The notes beneath the pieces were generated by a model. It was given only the letters and a program-made list of their open reading frames with translations. It was not told the DNA's origin and searched no databases. This document shows, piece after piece, positions 37,923-47,411 of a DNA stretch of 64,000 bases. Origin of the DNA: Streptococcus sp. HPH0090 (lineage in GTDB: Bacteria; Bacillota; Bacilli; Lactobacillales; Streptococcaceae); the NCBI RefSeq assembly GCF_000411475.1, contig NZ_KE150464.1:1108501-1172500 (forward strand). Direction: 5' to 3'. The position numbers and the translations under genes are program-made. Position 1 is the first letter of the stretch. Every line of letters starts with the position of its first letter.

Positions 37923-38486
37923 TCAATCTTCATAAGATTTCATGGCATCTTCAACTTCAGCTAAACGGATGCCAAATAATTCCAAACGCTTGAGAAGTTG
38001 TTTCCCATTGGAATAACCAATACGAAGGCTTTCTCCTAGATATTCTCTGCGTTTTCGGCTGTCTGATCCAGCTAGAAACCCTAATCGAATCAAGTCACTA
38101 CGACTAATATCAAAGTCACTTTCTACTTCAAATTGCTCTGTCACTTGCGCCAAGGCTGTCTTCAAGTCTTCATAACTGGCATGTTCGATTCCTAGGGAAC
38201 GTCCTTTGGTCTTGGACTTAGGAACTGCCTCATCACGCTTGAGAAAAGCGTGTTGCACTGATGGAACAGCCGTCATAATCAAACGACGAATGCGCTCCCC
38301 ATTAAAGTCAGGATCTGTAAAGACAATCACCCCATGACGTTCATGTAGACGTTGGATACGTTCAAGATCCTGCCCATTGATAGCGGAGCCACGAGTCTCA
38401 TAGGTCTCCACATCAAAATAACGTTTGAGATTGGCCGTATCATCACGCCCTTCGACTACGATGACTTGGGAAATTTTCTCTTTCAT
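37923..38486 (-). CDS. rnmV: Ribonuclease M5
   Basis: Toprim-domain nuclease that matures 5S rRNA (187 aa). The Toprim glutamate is in VVEGRDDTANLKRYF and the metal-binding acids in VIFTDPDFNGERIRR. It overlaps the tatD stop by 4 bp; the tatD-rnmV pair, often next to ksgA in Firmicutes, is conserved. Confidence 0.95.
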   Translation of the reverse strand: MKEKISQVIVVEGRDDTANLKRYFDVETYETRGSAINGQDLERIQRLHERHGVIVFTDPDFNGERIRRLIMTAVPSVQHAFLKRDEAVPKSKTKGRSLGIEHASYEDLKTALAQVTEQFEVESDFDISRSDLIRLGFLAGSDSRKRREYLGESLRIGYSNGKQLLKRLELFGIRLAEVEDAMKSYED

Positions 38487-39259
38487 GATTTACGTTCCAA
38501 TCCAAAGATTCGTTCTGCATTGGCACTGGTTGCAGCAGCTAACTCTTCTGTCGTCATGCCACGCAAGTCTGCAATAAAGTCCACTACATAGCGCGTGTAA
38601 GCTGTCTTGTTTTCACGGCCACGTTTAGGAACAGGAGCCAGGTAAGGGGCATCCGTTTCTACCAAAATCTTATCCAAAGGTAACTCTTTAGCAGCGTCCT
38701 GAATGTCAGTCGCTTTTTTAAAGGTTACTACTCCAGAAAAGGAAATAGTCATGCCAAGCTCCACAAACTTCTCAGCCCACTCCAGTGAACCTGAGAAAGA
38801 GTGCATGATACCACCACGAGGACCAACTCCCTCACTCTTAATAATCTCATAGGTGTCTTCTAGCGCATCACGAGTATGGACCACAAAAGGCAAGTTCAAT
38901 TCCTTTGATAGCTGAATCTGACGACGAAAAACCTTCTCCTGCACTTCTTTAGGGGCTGTCATCCAATGATAGTCCAAACCAATCTCACCCAAGGCAACAA
39001 CTTTGGGATGTTTTAGTTTCTCCAGCAGGTATTTCTCAACATCCTCTGTATAGGTCCCTGCCTCTGTTGGATGCCATCCAATTGTCGCATAGAGTTGGTC
39101 ATACTTGTCCACCAATTCTAGAGCACGCTCAATGGTCGGTTTATCAAATCCAACAATATTCATCCGAGTCACACCCATTTCAGCTGCTAAGGCTATTTCT
39201 TCTGCTTCTCTTCCTGAAAATTCTTCCACATTCAAGTGGGTATGTGTATCAAAAATCAT
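38483..39259 (-). CDS. tatD: TatD family hydrolase (metal-dependent DNase)
   Basis: A 258-residue TIM-barrel metalloenzyme with metal ligands in FDTHTHLN, GEIGLDYHW, PFVVHTRDA, MHSFSGS and VETDAPYLAP. TatD proteins have 3'-5' DNase activity and may act in DNA repair. Its promoter has an extended -10 TGGTATAAT; translation is coupled to rnmV through a 4-bp overlap. Confidence 0.94.
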   Translation of the reverse strand: MIFDTHTHLNVEEFSGREAEEIALAAEMGVTRMNIVGFDKPTIERALELVDKYDQLYATIGWHPTEAGTYTEDVEKYLLEKLKHPKVVALGEIGLDYHWMTAPKEVQEKVFRRQIQLSKELNLPFVVHTRDALEDTYEIIKSEGVGPRGGIMHSFSGSLEWAEKFVELGMTISFSGVVTFKKATDIQDAAKELPLDKILVETDAPYLAPVPKRGRENKTAYTRYVVDFIADLRGMTTEELAAATSANAERIFGLERKS

Positions 39260-39351
39260 TTATATTCCCTCGTTTTTTCTACTTTCTATTATACCAAAAA
39301 ACTAGTCGCATCCTTATAGGAAAAAAATATTTTGAAATCAATGATTTTCCC

Positions 39352-39380
39352 TTGACGGTATTTTTTCATAGCAGTATAAT
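39352..39380 (+). promoter_or_regulatory. Strong promoter of the KimA-like transporter
   Basis: TTGACG (39352-39357), 17 bp, TATAAT (39375-39380), 34 bp before the start codon. The transporter start at 39415 is preferred to the much longer open frame, which reads through tatD antisense. Confidence 0.85.
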
Positions 39381-39414
39381 AGCTCTTGTTGAAAATTTCA
39401 AAAAAGGAAAGAAA

Positions 39415-41259
39415 ATGTTTACAAAACTTAAATATACCTTTATCGGTCGTCCTCTAAAATCTTTAACTGAGGGTGAAGGAGGACTTCTTGGAAAAACACA
39501 AGCACTTGCAATGCTCTCAAGCGATGCCCTTTCATCTATCGCCTATGGGCCTGAGCAGGTTGTCCTTGTCTTGGCTAGCCTATCTCCGCTTGCTATTTGG
39601 TGGAGTCTCCCTATCGGCATTTTTGTCCTCTTGCTACTTGCTAGTCTAACCATTTCTTACCGACAAATCATTCACGCCTACCCTCAAGGTGGGGGTGCCT
39701 ATATGGTTACTCGAGAAAACCTATCACCTGAGCTCGGTTTGATTGCTGGGGGAAGCTTGCTTGTTGACTATATGCTAACAGTAGCCGTATCCGTGGCTGC
39801 AGGTGCGGATGCAATCACTGCTGCACTTCCCGCACTCCATCCTTACAACCTCCACATCTCCATTTTTCTGGTCTGTTTGCTCATGCTTTTGAATCTGCGA
39901 GGCTTGAGGGAATCTGCTAGTTCTCTGATGATCCCTGTCTACCTCTTTATCTTTAGCACGGTCTTCCTCTTATTGTTTGGTCTCTCCCAGCTATTGACAG
40001 GTTCTCTAAGCTATCATGCAACTTCCTCTATTGGTCAAACAGTTCCAAGTCTCTCAATTGTTCTCATTTTAAGAGCCTTTACCAGCGGTTCGGCTTCACT
40101 TACTGGAGTTGAAGCTATCTCAAACGCTGTTCCATTTTTCAAAACTCCCAAAGAGAAAAACGCAGCTCAAACACTGACCATCATGTCTCTGATCCTTGGA
40201 TTTCTCTTTGCAGGAATTACCTTCCTAAACTACTGGATGGGGATTACTCCTCAACACGGAGAAACAATCCTTTCACAGATGGCTAAAGGAATTTTAGGGG
40301 ATTCAGCTCTCGGTCAAGTTGTTTATTATCTATTCCAATTTTCAACAGCCCTCATCCTTGCCGTAGCTGCAAATACTGGTTTTTCTGCCTTTCCAATGTT
40401 GGCTTACAATATGGCTAAAAACAAGTACATGCCCCATCTTTTTATGGAAAAAGGAGATCGTCTAGGCTACTCAAACGGTATCCTAACCTTGGCCTTTGGC
40501 GCTATGATTCTTCTGCTCATTTTTAACGGAAATACGGAACGCTTGATCCCTCTTTATACTATTGGAGTTTTCGTACCTTTTGCTCTTTCTCAAACAGGGA
40601 TGATTCGCCACTGGAAAAAAGAAAAAGGCTCTCATTTCTTAAAATCTGCCTTTGCAAATATCCTCGGTGCCATCATTTGTTATGCTATCGTTCTTATCTT
40701 ACTCTTCTTCAGACTTGGAGATATCTGGCCCTTCTTCCCAATTATCCTAGTCTTAACTTTCCTCTTTTTAGCCATCCACAGTCATTACCAAAAGGTGGCT
40801 AAACAACTTCGACTTTATGAAGGAATTCAAAAGAAAGTCTACGATGGCAATGTCGTCCTTGTCTTAGTAGGAAATGTCACTCGAGTCAGCGTCGGAGCGA
40901 TTAATTACGCTCAAAGCATAGGAGATGAGGTTTTGGCCATGCACATTTCCACCAAGGAAACGGAGGAAAAAGACCAAGAAATCCTCCAAGAATTCGCCGA
41001 CTATTTCCCAAATATCACTCTAAAAAACATTAATACTAGCTATCGCGATATCATCACACCAACAGTTCGCTATGTTCGAAAAATCTCTCAAGAAGCCAAG
41101 AAAAAGAACTACACAGTTACAGTTCTAGTACCCCAATTCATCCCTAACAAACCTTGGCAAAATATCCTCCACAATCAAATGAGTCTCAAATTAAAATATG
41201 CTCTCAGATGGCACGAAGATGTCGTCGTTGCTAGCTACTCTTATCATTTGAAAGAATAA
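39415..41259 (+). CDS. APC-superfamily transporter of the KimA (potassium) type
   Basis: A 614-residue permease, close to the roughly 607 residues of Bacillus KimA. It starts MFTKLKYTFIGRPLKS and has about 12 membrane segments (about 30-450). The N-terminal signature ALAMLSSDALSSIAYGPEQ is typical of the family. A cytoplasmic C-terminal domain of about 150 residues follows, with a universal-stress-like beginning (NVVLVLVGNVTRVSVGAINYAQ). KimA is a high-affinity proton-coupled K+ importer inhibited by c-di-AMP. An amino acid permease remains possible. Confidence 0.82.
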   Translation: MFTKLKYTFIGRPLKSLTEGEGGLLGKTQALAMLSSDALSSIAYGPEQVVLVLASLSPLAIWWSLPIGIFVLLLLASLTISYRQIIHAYPQGGGAYMVTRENLSPELGLIAGGSLLVDYMLTVAVSVAAGADAITAALPALHPYNLHISIFLVCLLMLLNLRGLRESASSLMIPVYLFIFSTVFLLLFGLSQLLTGSLSYHATSSIGQTVPSLSIVLILRAFTSGSASLTGVEAISNAVPFFKTPKEKNAAQTLTIMSLILGFLFAGITFLNYWMGITPQHGETILSQMAKGILGDSALGQVVYYLFQFSTALILAVAANTGFSAFPMLAYNMAKNKYMPHLFMEKGDRLGYSNGILTLAFGAMILLLIFNGNTERLIPLYTIGVFVPFALSQTGMIRHWKKEKGSHFLKSAFANILGAIICYAIVLILLFFRLGDIWPFFPIILVLTFLFLAIHSHYQKVAKQLRLYEGIQKKVYDGNVVLVLVGNVTRVSVGAINYAQSIGDEVLAMHISTKETEEKDQEILQEFADYFPNITLKNINTSYRDIITPTVRYVRKISQEAKKKNYTVTVLVPQFIPNKPWQNILHNQMSLKLKYALRWHEDVVVASYSYHLKE

Positions 41260-41261
41260 AG

Positions 41262-41307
41262 AAAAGCTCAAAACCAGAAAACTTAACCTCTGGTTTTGAG
41301 CTTTTTT
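41262..41307. terminator. Terminator of the KimA-like gene
   Basis: AAAGCTCAAAACCAGA and TCTGGTTTTGAGCTTT form a 16-bp perfect stem followed by TTT. Confidence 0.9.
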
Positions 41308-41384
41308 CTATATATCAGCTTTCCAATAAATCTTCTAAAGTTTTCAGACTAAATCAATCACCTTAGAACATTCACTTTTAGATA

Positions 41385-41420
41385 ACAGAAAAGTCAGTAG
41401 GCTCGAGTTCCTACTGACTT
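41385..41420 (-). terminator. Terminator of rpmH
   Basis: On the minus strand AGTCAGTAGG and CCTACTGACT pair around an 8-nt loop, followed by TTTTCTG. Confidence 0.85.
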
Positions 41421-41440
41421 CTTTGTTTAATTCGTTTGGA

Positions 41441-41575
41441 TTATGCAGCCAAAACTTTGCGTCCTTTACGACGACGAGCTGCCAATACGCGACGACCGTT
41501 TTTAGTTGACATACGGTTACGGAATCCGTGTTTGCGCGCACGACGAAGTTTACTTGGTTGATAAGTACGTTTCAC
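41441..41575 (-). CDS. rpmH: 50S ribosomal protein L34
   Basis: A 44-residue, highly basic protein: [17 protein letters not shown], then [12 protein letters not shown] and [11 protein letters not shown]. This is the canonical L34 sequence. Translation starts at GTG, with GAGGAGGT eight bases upstream. It is absent from ordinary ATG-only ORF lists because of the GTG start. Monocistronic: own consensus promoter about 75 bp upstream and own terminator; not beside rnpA/dnaA here, as in other streptococci. Confidence 0.97.
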
Positions 41576-41649
41576 GATGAATACCTCCTCATAGATTTTG
41601 TATTCGTTTAGCCGGCTATAAAGTGATCAGTTACTAAACATACTTTACT

Positions 41650-41678
41650 ATTCTATCTGATTCTTACGTATTTGTCAA
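41650..41678 (-). promoter_or_regulatory. Promoter of rpmH
   Basis: On the minus strand, TTGACA (41673-41678), 17 bp, TAGAAT (41650-41655). Near-consensus, as expected for a ribosomal protein gene. Confidence 0.85.
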
Positions 41679-41770
41679 TAGCTCTGACAAATGTTTCCAG
41701 CTTTTTTGCTGGGGGAAGTCTGTATGTACTAATTTCAAATATCTTTTTAGTGCATTGTACCCTTTATTTA

Positions 41771-42355
41771 TCACATCCTTAACTGTCTATAAAAATCAGC
41801 ATTCATTTCTAACAATTCTTTAAAGGGAACTATTTTTCTAACTGCACCTGATGGAGTGTATTCCATTGACCAAATAAAAGGATAGGTCAAAACAACTTCA
41901 TTTTTTTCAAGCGATAAATCTAATGTTAACAAATCTGGTACTATAAGTTCTTGATAAAATGTGTCTAACTGATTTGTAGTAACCCAATATAGAAATTCCT
42001 TATAATCTATCTCCAAATCCTCCCATTCTAATGTATCAGGAGCGAAATATTCTATTGAATTTAATTTTTCAATATTTATTGCAAATAGACCTCCCAAGAT
42101 ATCATAAGCTATCAAACAATGATTAGAATTATAACATTTTGAAAACAATTCATTACAGTAGCTGAAGCCATTCTCTGAATCATTCCCCAAGATTTTTAAA
42201 TAACCATTAACAGTTACATAAGAAAAATGTTCTAAGATAAACTTTAGTTCTTGTGGTCTTTCTATACTATCCGTTATTTTTTTGTTACATTTAAGGAATT
42301 TAATATCATTAGAACTTTCCTCAAATTCCTCAAGAATCTCTTTCATAGTTAACAT
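41771..42355 (-). CDS. DUF2625 family protein
   Basis: A 194-residue soluble protein starting MLTMKEILEEF; GGAAG lies upstream of that ATG, and a longer start adds 15 residues. It matches the DUF2625 pattern in several places: GYLKILGNDSE, CLIAYDILGGLFAIN, YFAPDTLEWEDLEIDYKEFLYWV, FYQELIV and LTYPFIWSMEY. Function is unknown; DUF2625 genes often occur as isolated accessory genes. The gene is clearly AT-richer than its neighbours and lies beside a coding fragment, so it is probably acquired DNA. Confidence 0.8.
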   Translation of the reverse strand: MLTMKEILEEFEESSNDIKFLKCNKKITDSIERPQELKFILEHFSYVTVNGYLKILGNDSENGFSYCNELFSKCYNSNHCLIAYDILGGLFAINIEKLNSIEYFAPDTLEWEDLEIDYKEFLYWVTTNQLDTFYQELIVPDLLTLDLSLEKNEVVLTYPFIWSMEYTPSGAVRKIVPFKELLEMNADFYRQLRM

Positions 42356-42420
42356 TTTATTCGTCTTCCTATCCCATTCAATTCTACACTCTTGCTTCAT
42401 TTTTATTTATATGCACAACA

Positions 42421-42507
42421 TTAAAGAAGTTCAATCGCAGATACTTCATTATCTAAATCAACAAATTCAAAATTCTTAGGATATTGCAGATAATCATTAC
42501 ATTTTTT
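42421..42507 (-). pseudogene. Possible gene remnant (C-terminal ~28 codons)
   Basis: An open minus-strand frame with protein-like content (NDYLQYPKNFEFVDLD..., ending AIELL and a stop) has no start codon and no RBS. It directly precedes the DUF2625 gene. It may be the last part of a deleted gene of the same acquired cassette. It is too short to identify and could be chance. Confidence 0.25.
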
Positions 42508-42516
42508 TTAAAACAT

Positions 42517-42572
42517 GAAAAAACTCAGAGAAACAATGTTAAAACCATCAAAACATTTGATTTCTCTGAGAT
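42517..42572 (-). terminator. Terminator of alaT
   Basis: On the minus strand CTCAGAGAAA pairs with TTTCTCTGAG, with an inner AATGTTTTG/… stem, followed by TTTTTT. Confidence 0.75.
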
Positions 42573-42608
42573 AAAATTTGCTGATTGTACTCGAAACCTA
42601 GATCGTTC

Positions 42609-43823
42609 TTATCTACGATACTGCTTCAAGAAGCGAGTCATCTTTTCCTGTATTTGGGCCAACTCATCGACACGTGGTAGATAAACGATACGGAAGTGAT
42701 CTGGTTCTTTCCAGTTAAAACCACGTCCATGTACCAAAAGCACTTTTTCTTGTTTCAAGAAATTAAGGACAAATTGTTCATCGTCATCAATACGGTACAT
42801 ATTGCGGTCGATTTTAGGGAAGATATAGAGTCCAGCCTTAGGTTTAACCGCAGACAAACCTGGAATATCTTGAATGGCATTGTAAATGAAATTTCTTTGC
42901 TCGTAAATTCGTCCACCAGGAAGAAGCAACTCATCCACTGACTGGTGACCACCTAGTGAAGTTTGAACAACCTGTTGAGCAAGCACATTCGAACAAAGTC
43001 GCATGTTTGAAAGCATGTTGAGACCTTCAATGTAGCCCTTTACATGATGTTTAGGTCCAGACAAGACCATCCAACCAACACGGAAACCAGCGATACGGTG
43101 AGATTTAGACAGACCATTCATGCTGACGCAGAAAAGGTCTGGAGCCAAACTTGCCACGGGTGTGTGGACATTGCCATCCATAACCATACGGTCATAGATT
43201 TCATCCGCAAAGATAATCAAGTCATTTTGACGAGCAATCTCAATGATATCTAACAAGAGTTCTTTGGGATAAAGAGCCCCAGTTGGATTATTTGGATTGA
43301 TCAACACAATAGCCTTGGTATTGGAACTAATCTTAGACTTGATATCATCTAGGTCTGGGTACCATTCAGCTTCTTCATCGCAGATGTAGTGCACGGCATT
43401 TCCTCCGGCTAGACTGACTGCTGCCGTCCAAAGAGGATAGTCAGGCATAGGAACTAAGACTTCATCGCCGTTGTCCAAAAGCCCCTGCATAGACATGACA
43501 ATCAGCTCACTAACCCCATTTCCAAGGTAGATATCATCGATACCTACATTAGGGAAATTTTTTAGTTGGCAATATTGCATAATCGCTTTACGAGCTGAAA
43601 AGATTCCTTTAGAATCTGAATAACCTTCGCTATCACGCGCATTCATAATTAGGTCATGAATGACCTCATCTGGTGCCGTAAAACCAAACTCAGCTGGATT
43701 TCCTGTATTCAAACGGAGAATTTTTTCTCCATTTGCACGCATACGCATGGCTTCTTCCAAAACTGGACCACGAATATCATAAGCCACATGTTCTAATTTT
43801 ATTGATTTATTAAATTCTTTCAT
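42609..43823 (-). CDS. alaT: Alanine-type pyridoxal-phosphate aminotransferase
   Basis: Class I/II aminotransferase (404 aa), probably interconverting pyruvate/glutamate and alanine/2-oxoglutarate. The PLP lysine is in SMNGLSKSHRIAGFRVGW. INPNNPTGALYPKELL, IFADEIYDRM and the C-terminal FRIVYLPRVDEL are typical of AlaT. The start MKEFNKSIKLEHVAYDIRG has a GAGGAAC upstream and is preferred over a start 38 codons earlier that crosses the promoter. Substrate is inferred from the family. Confidence 0.9.
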   Translation of the reverse strand: MKEFNKSIKLEHVAYDIRGPVLEEAMRMRANGEKILRLNTGNPAEFGFTAPDEVIHDLIMNARDSEGYSDSKGIFSARKAIMQYCQLKNFPNVGIDDIYLGNGVSELIVMSMQGLLDNGDEVLVPMPDYPLWTAAVSLAGGNAVHYICDEEAEWYPDLDDIKSKISSNTKAIVLINPNNPTGALYPKELLLDIIEIARQNDLIIFADEIYDRMVMDGNVHTPVASLAPDLFCVSMNGLSKSHRIAGFRVGWMVLSGPKHHVKGYIEGLNMLSNMRLCSNVLAQQVVQTSLGGHQSVDELLLPGGRIYEQRNFIYNAIQDIPGLSAVKPKAGLYIFPKIDRNMYRIDDDEQFVLNFLKQEKVLLVHGRGFNWKEPDHFRIVYLPRVDELAQIQEKMTRFLKQYRR

Positions 43824-43854
43824 TTGAGTTCCTCTATTCATCAGGATAGTTAAT

Positions 43855-43883
43855 ATTATACCACTCCAAAACGAAATCGTAAA
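43855..43883 (-). promoter_or_regulatory. Promoter of alaT
   Basis: On the minus strand, TTTACG (43878-43883), 17 bp ending TGG, TATAAT (43855-43860). alaT is therefore independent of the upstream RNA gene. Confidence 0.75.
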
Positions 43884-43902
43884 TTTCCTAGCGCTTTTCC
43901 TC

Positions 43903-44214
43903 AAAAAAACCTTGCTTAACGCAAGGTAACAGAGCAAGGTCGATTTCTTTCTGTATTTGGAGAAGAAAGAGTAGATATACTTCTCTAAAAAGCTGAACCA
44001 AACTGGACCAAAATCTTTCTAGAGTAACTCTCATGATCGAAAACAAAGTCTTTGTAGCGGATGGTAACTGCATAGATGAGGAATCTCTCCTTACATCCAG
44101 CAAAACGCAAAGAAAAAATAAGTAGACTCACCAACATTAGGGATAATGTCTAAGACTAAGCCGAGTCTAGTTGTAAAAATACCACCTTACTAACTTATTT
44201 CCCTTGCCCTGTCA
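43903..44214 (-). ncRNA. Unidentified structured small RNA gene, about 310 nt
   Basis: A complete non-coding transcription unit on the minus strand. The promoter is TTGAAA (44244-44249), 17 bp, TATAAT (44221-44226). A strong terminator, CCTTGC/GCAAGG plus TTTTTTT, lies at 43903-43926. The ends pair: ACAGGGCAAGG (44202-44212) with CCTTGCTCTGT (43929-43939), 11 pairs with one G:U. Inside, TAGACTC/GAGTCTA (44163-44169 with 44123-44129) encloses ACATTA/TAATGT, and a GGATGTAA...TTACCATCC stem is visible. No protein frame with an RBS fits. I do not see the hallmarks of RNase P, tmRNA, SRP RNA or a T-box. A 6S-like RNA, which is poorly conserved in sequence, or a degenerate element remnant remain possible. 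Confidence 0.6.
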
Positions 44215-44264
44215 ATTAATATTATACACTAAAATTTTTGCATTTTCAAACAAGTATGCATATA

Positions 44265-44292
44265 AAAAGAACTCAATATTTGAGTTCTTTTT
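44265..44292. terminator. Terminator of gltX
   Basis: AAAAGAACTCAA and TTGAGTTCTTTT form a perfect hairpin around TAT, next to the gltX stop; usable in both directions. Confidence 0.85.
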
Positions 44293-44297
44293 ATCTA

Positions 44298-45758
44298 CTA
44301 TTTTGTAATTTCAGCCAACATTTTTTCAATGTGTTGGATAGATTTTTCACGTCCAAGCAAGTAGATAGTATCTGGCAATTCAGGACCATGCATTTCACCT
44401 GAAACAGCGATACGGATTGGCATGAAGAGGTTTTTCCCTTTGATACCAGTTTCCTTTTGAACTGCTTTGATTTGTGGGAAGATGTTTTCTGCCACAAACT
44501 CTTCGTCTGACATGGCTTCAAGTTTTGCTTTGAAGGCTTCAAGTACCGTTGGAACGGTTTCACCAGCCATGACTTCTTTCTCTGCTTCTGTCAATTCTGG
44601 GAAGTCTGAGAAGAAGAGGTCCGTCAATGGAACGATTTCATCCACTGATTTCATTTGTGGTTTGTAGAGTTCAACCAATTTCTCAGCCTTGTCTGTCAAA
44701 CGTCCTGCTTCTTCGAGGAATGGTTTTGCCATTTCAAAGATGGTCGCAAGGTCTGCATTCTTGATATACTCATTGCTCATCCAGTCCATTTTCTTTTGGT
44801 CGAAAGCTGCTGGAGACTTGCTGAGGCGGTTTTCATCAAAGAGTTTGATCAGTTCTTCGCGAGAGAAGATTTCGTCTTCCCCACCAGGGTTCCAACCAAG
44901 AAGAGCGATAAAGTTAAAGACTGCTTCTGGAAGGTAACCTTTCTTCCGGTAATCTTCGATAAATTGAAGGGTATTAGTGTCACGTTTAGACAACTTCTTA
45001 CCAGTTTCAGAGTTGATGATCAAGGTCATGTGACCAAATTCTGGTGCTTCCCAACCAAGAGCTTCATAGACCATGAGCTGTTTTGGTGTATTAGCAATAT
45101 GGTCATCTCCACGGATGACGTGAGAGATTTGCATATCGTGGTCATCAATTACAACGGCAAAGTTGTAAGTTGGGTAGCCATCTTTCTTTTGGATAACCCA
45201 GTCCCCACCGATATTGCCACCTTCAAACTCGATATCACCTTTGACCATATCATGCCATTTGTAAATACCAGACTCATTGACTGCCAAGCGAACCGTTGGA
45301 ATGACACCTGCTGCTTCACGTTCTGCGATATAAGCAGCTTTTTCTTCTTCGCTCATGCCGAGGTATTCGTTGATGTAGCGAGGTGTTTCACCCGCCGCTT
45401 CTTGGCGTTCACGTTCAGCTGCCAACTCTTCTTCAGTGACGTAAGATTTGTAGGCTTTTCCTTCGGCCAAGAGTTGGTCGATGTATTTTTGGTAGAGTTC
45501 CAAACGCTCAGACTGGCGGTAGTTTTCATGAGTTTCTGGACTTTCATCCCAATCCATGCCCAACCAACGAAGGTTTTCAAGCTGGGAACGTTCTCCGTCT
45601 TCGACATGACGTTTGCGGTCAGTATCTTCGATACGGATGATAAAAGTTCCTCCATGGTGGCGTGCATACAAGTAGTTAAACAATGCTGTACGAGCATTTC
45701 CGATGTGTAGTAGTCCGGTTGGACTTGGTGCATAACGCACACGAATATCTTTTGACAT
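44298..45758 (-). CDS. gltX: Glutamyl-tRNA synthetase
   Basis: Class I aminoacyl-tRNA synthetase (486 aa) charging tRNA-Glu, and normally tRNA-Gln for later amidation in streptococci. The HIGH motif is in [11 protein letters not shown] and KMSKS is KLSKRD in [13 protein letters not shown]. The [15 protein letters not shown] start has an AGGAGA just upstream and gives the usual length. Own terminator downstream. Confidence 0.97.
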   Translation of the reverse strand: MSKDIRVRYAPSPTGLLHIGNARTALFNYLYARHHGGTFIIRIEDTDRKRHVEDGERSQLENLRWLGMDWDESPETHENYRQSERLELYQKYIDQLLAEGKAYKSYVTEEELAAERERQEAAGETPRYINEYLGMSEEEKAAYIAEREAAGVIPTVRLAVNESGIYKWHDMVKGDIEFEGGNIGGDWVIQKKDGYPTYNFAVVIDDHDMQISHVIRGDDHIANTPKQLMVYEALGWEAPEFGHMTLIINSETGKKLSKRDTNTLQFIEDYRKKGYLPEAVFNFIALLGWNPGGEDEIFSREELIKLFDENRLSKSPAAFDQKKMDWMSNEYIKNADLATIFEMAKPFLEEAGRLTDKAEKLVELYKPQMKSVDEIVPLTDLFFSDFPELTEAEKEVMAGETVPTVLEAFKAKLEAMSDEEFVAENIFPQIKAVQKETGIKGKNLFMPIRIAVSGEMHGPELPDTIYLLGREKSIQHIEKMLAEITK

Positions 45759-45888
45759 AGTTTCTCCTGTAAAGTCTCTAGGCATCTGCCTTTTTGCTCT
45801 CTATATTATATCACAAGTCTTGTTATAGTCCAATTTCTCTTTTCGAGAAATAGTAAAAAGAGTGGAAAAACCACTCTTTATGAATCTA

Positions 45889-47238
45889 TTATAGACGAGC
45901 GTTGAGTTCTTTACTCAATTCTTCAAATCCTGGTTTACCAAGAAGGGCAAACATATTTTTCTTGTATGCTTCAACACCTGGTTGGTCAAATGGGTTGATC
46001 GCATTCAAGTAACCTGAAAGGGCGATAGCCAATTCGAAGAAGTAGATAGTGTAACCAAGAGTGAAGGCGTCTTGCTCAGGAAGAGTCACGTACATGTTTG
46101 GCACGTCACCGTCAGTGTGGGCAAGAAGAACACCGTCAGTTGCTTTTTTGTTAACGAAGTCAACGTCTTTTCCTTGAAGGTAACCAAGTCCGTCAAGATC
46201 TTCTTCCAAAGTAGGGATGATCACGTTCTTACGTGGTTTGTCAACGCGGACAACTGTTTCAAACATGATACGAGTTCCTTCTTGGATAAATTGACCCAAT
46301 GAGTGCAAGTCTGTTGAGAAGTTAGCTGAAGTTGGGTAAATACCTTTTTGGTCTTTCCCTTCTGACTCACCAGCCAATTGTTTCCACCATTCTGAGAAGT
46401 ATTGAAGGGATGGCTCGTAGTTTACCAAGATTTCAGTAGCATAGCCTTTACGGTAAAGGATGTTACGAACAGCTGCGTATTGGTAAGCTTCGTTTTCTGA
46501 AAGTTTGTCTGAAGTGTAGTCTTTACGAGCTGCGTTCGCACCTTCCATAAGGGCTTTGATGTCTGCACCTGATGCAGCGATTGGAAGCAATCCAACTGCA
46601 GTCAATACTGAGAAGCGTCCACCGATATCGTCTGGAACTACAAATGTTTCCCAACCGTTCGCATCTGCTTCAACCTTAACAGCACCTTTTTGGCGGTCAG
46701 TTGTTGCGTAGATCCGTTTGTTAGCTTCTTCTTGTCCGTACTTCTTCACCAAGAGTTCTTTGAAGACACGGAAAGCAATCGCTGGTTCAGTTGTTGTACC
46801 TGATTTAGAAATCACGTTGACTGAGAAGTCTTTATCTGAAACATACTCTACCAAGTCAGCAAGGTAAGTTGATGAGATTGAGTTTCCAGCATAAAGGATT
46901 TGTGGCGCTTTGCGCTCTTCTTTTGTTTGCAAGTTTGCAAAGTGATGGTTCAAGAAGTCAATGGCAGCTTTCGCTCCAAGGTATGACCCACCAATACCGA
47001 TAACGACCAAAACATCGCTGTCTGATTTGATTTGTTCAGCAGCTTTCAAGATGCGGTCAAATTCTTCACGGTCATAATTTTCAGGAAGGTCCAACCAACC
47101 TAGGAAGTCGCTACCAGCACCTGTTCCTTTACGGATCAATTCATCAGCTGCAGTTACTTGTGGTTGCATGTATTCCACTTCATGTGGGGCAACAAATTTA
47201 CCCAAAACTTTTGAGTAGTCAAATTTAATATGAGACAT
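45889..47238 (-). CDS. pgi: Glucose-6-phosphate isomerase
   Basis: Interconverts glucose-6-phosphate and fructose-6-phosphate in glycolysis (449 aa). Signatures are [36 protein letters not shown] and [14 protein letters not shown]. The start [11 protein letters not shown] follows TTTGGAGGA. The promoter is TTGAAA (47290-47295), 17 bp, TATGAT (47267-47272). Confidence 0.97.
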   Translation of the reverse strand: MSHIKFDYSKVLGKFVAPHEVEYMQPQVTAADELIRKGTGAGSDFLGWLDLPENYDREEFDRILKAAEQIKSDSDVLVVIGIGGSYLGAKAAIDFLNHHFANLQTKEERKAPQILYAGNSISSTYLADLVEYVSDKDFSVNVISKSGTTTEPAIAFRVFKELLVKKYGQEEANKRIYATTDRQKGAVKVEADANGWETFVVPDDIGGRFSVLTAVGLLPIAASGADIKALMEGANAARKDYTSDKLSENEAYQYAAVRNILYRKGYATEILVNYEPSLQYFSEWWKQLAGESEGKDQKGIYPTSANFSTDLHSLGQFIQEGTRIMFETVVRVDKPRKNVIIPTLEEDLDGLGYLQGKDVDFVNKKATDGVLLAHTDGDVPNMYVTLPEQDAFTLGYTIYFFELAIALSGYLNAINPFDQPGVEAYKKNMFALLGKPGFEELSKELNARL

Positions 47239-47383
47239 GTTATTCCTCCAAATTTTGTTCTTCTCTATCATAACGCTTACCTTGGATTTTTTCAAGTTTT
47301 TATACTGAATTTTTCCAAATTTTATCATAATTCAAACGTTTGCGTAAAAAATGTTACAATATTAAAATTTGAACGAAACAAGA

Positions 47384-47411
47384 CAAAAAAACGACTAGGT
47401 TTCTAGTCGTT
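47384..47411 (-). terminator. Terminator of the class-I amidotransferase-like gene
   Basis: On the minus strand ACGACTAG and CTAGTCGT pair around AAAC, followed by TTTTTTTG. The stem overlaps the stop-codon region of the gene. Confidence 0.85.

Noticed and set aside
39067..39414. 116-codon N-terminal extension of the KimA-like transporter
   Set aside because: It runs antisense through tatD and crosses the transporter's own consensus promoter at 39352-39380. The start at 39415 gives the family length.
43888..44103. 71-codon minus-strand frame within the unassigned RNA
   Set aside because: It has no RBS, and its sequence is better explained by paired RNA segments and the terminator. A degenerate coding remnant cannot be fully excluded.
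44655..45710. A 351-codon plus-strand frame antisense to gltX
   Set aside because: It is a shadow of the strongly biased gltX codon usage; residues are Phe/Val/Asp-rich with no domain, RBS or promoter.
47340..47360. cre site upstream of pgi (palindrome CAAACGTTTG)
   Set aside because: It has the CG centre but misses four or more consensus positions, including the outer TG/CA.
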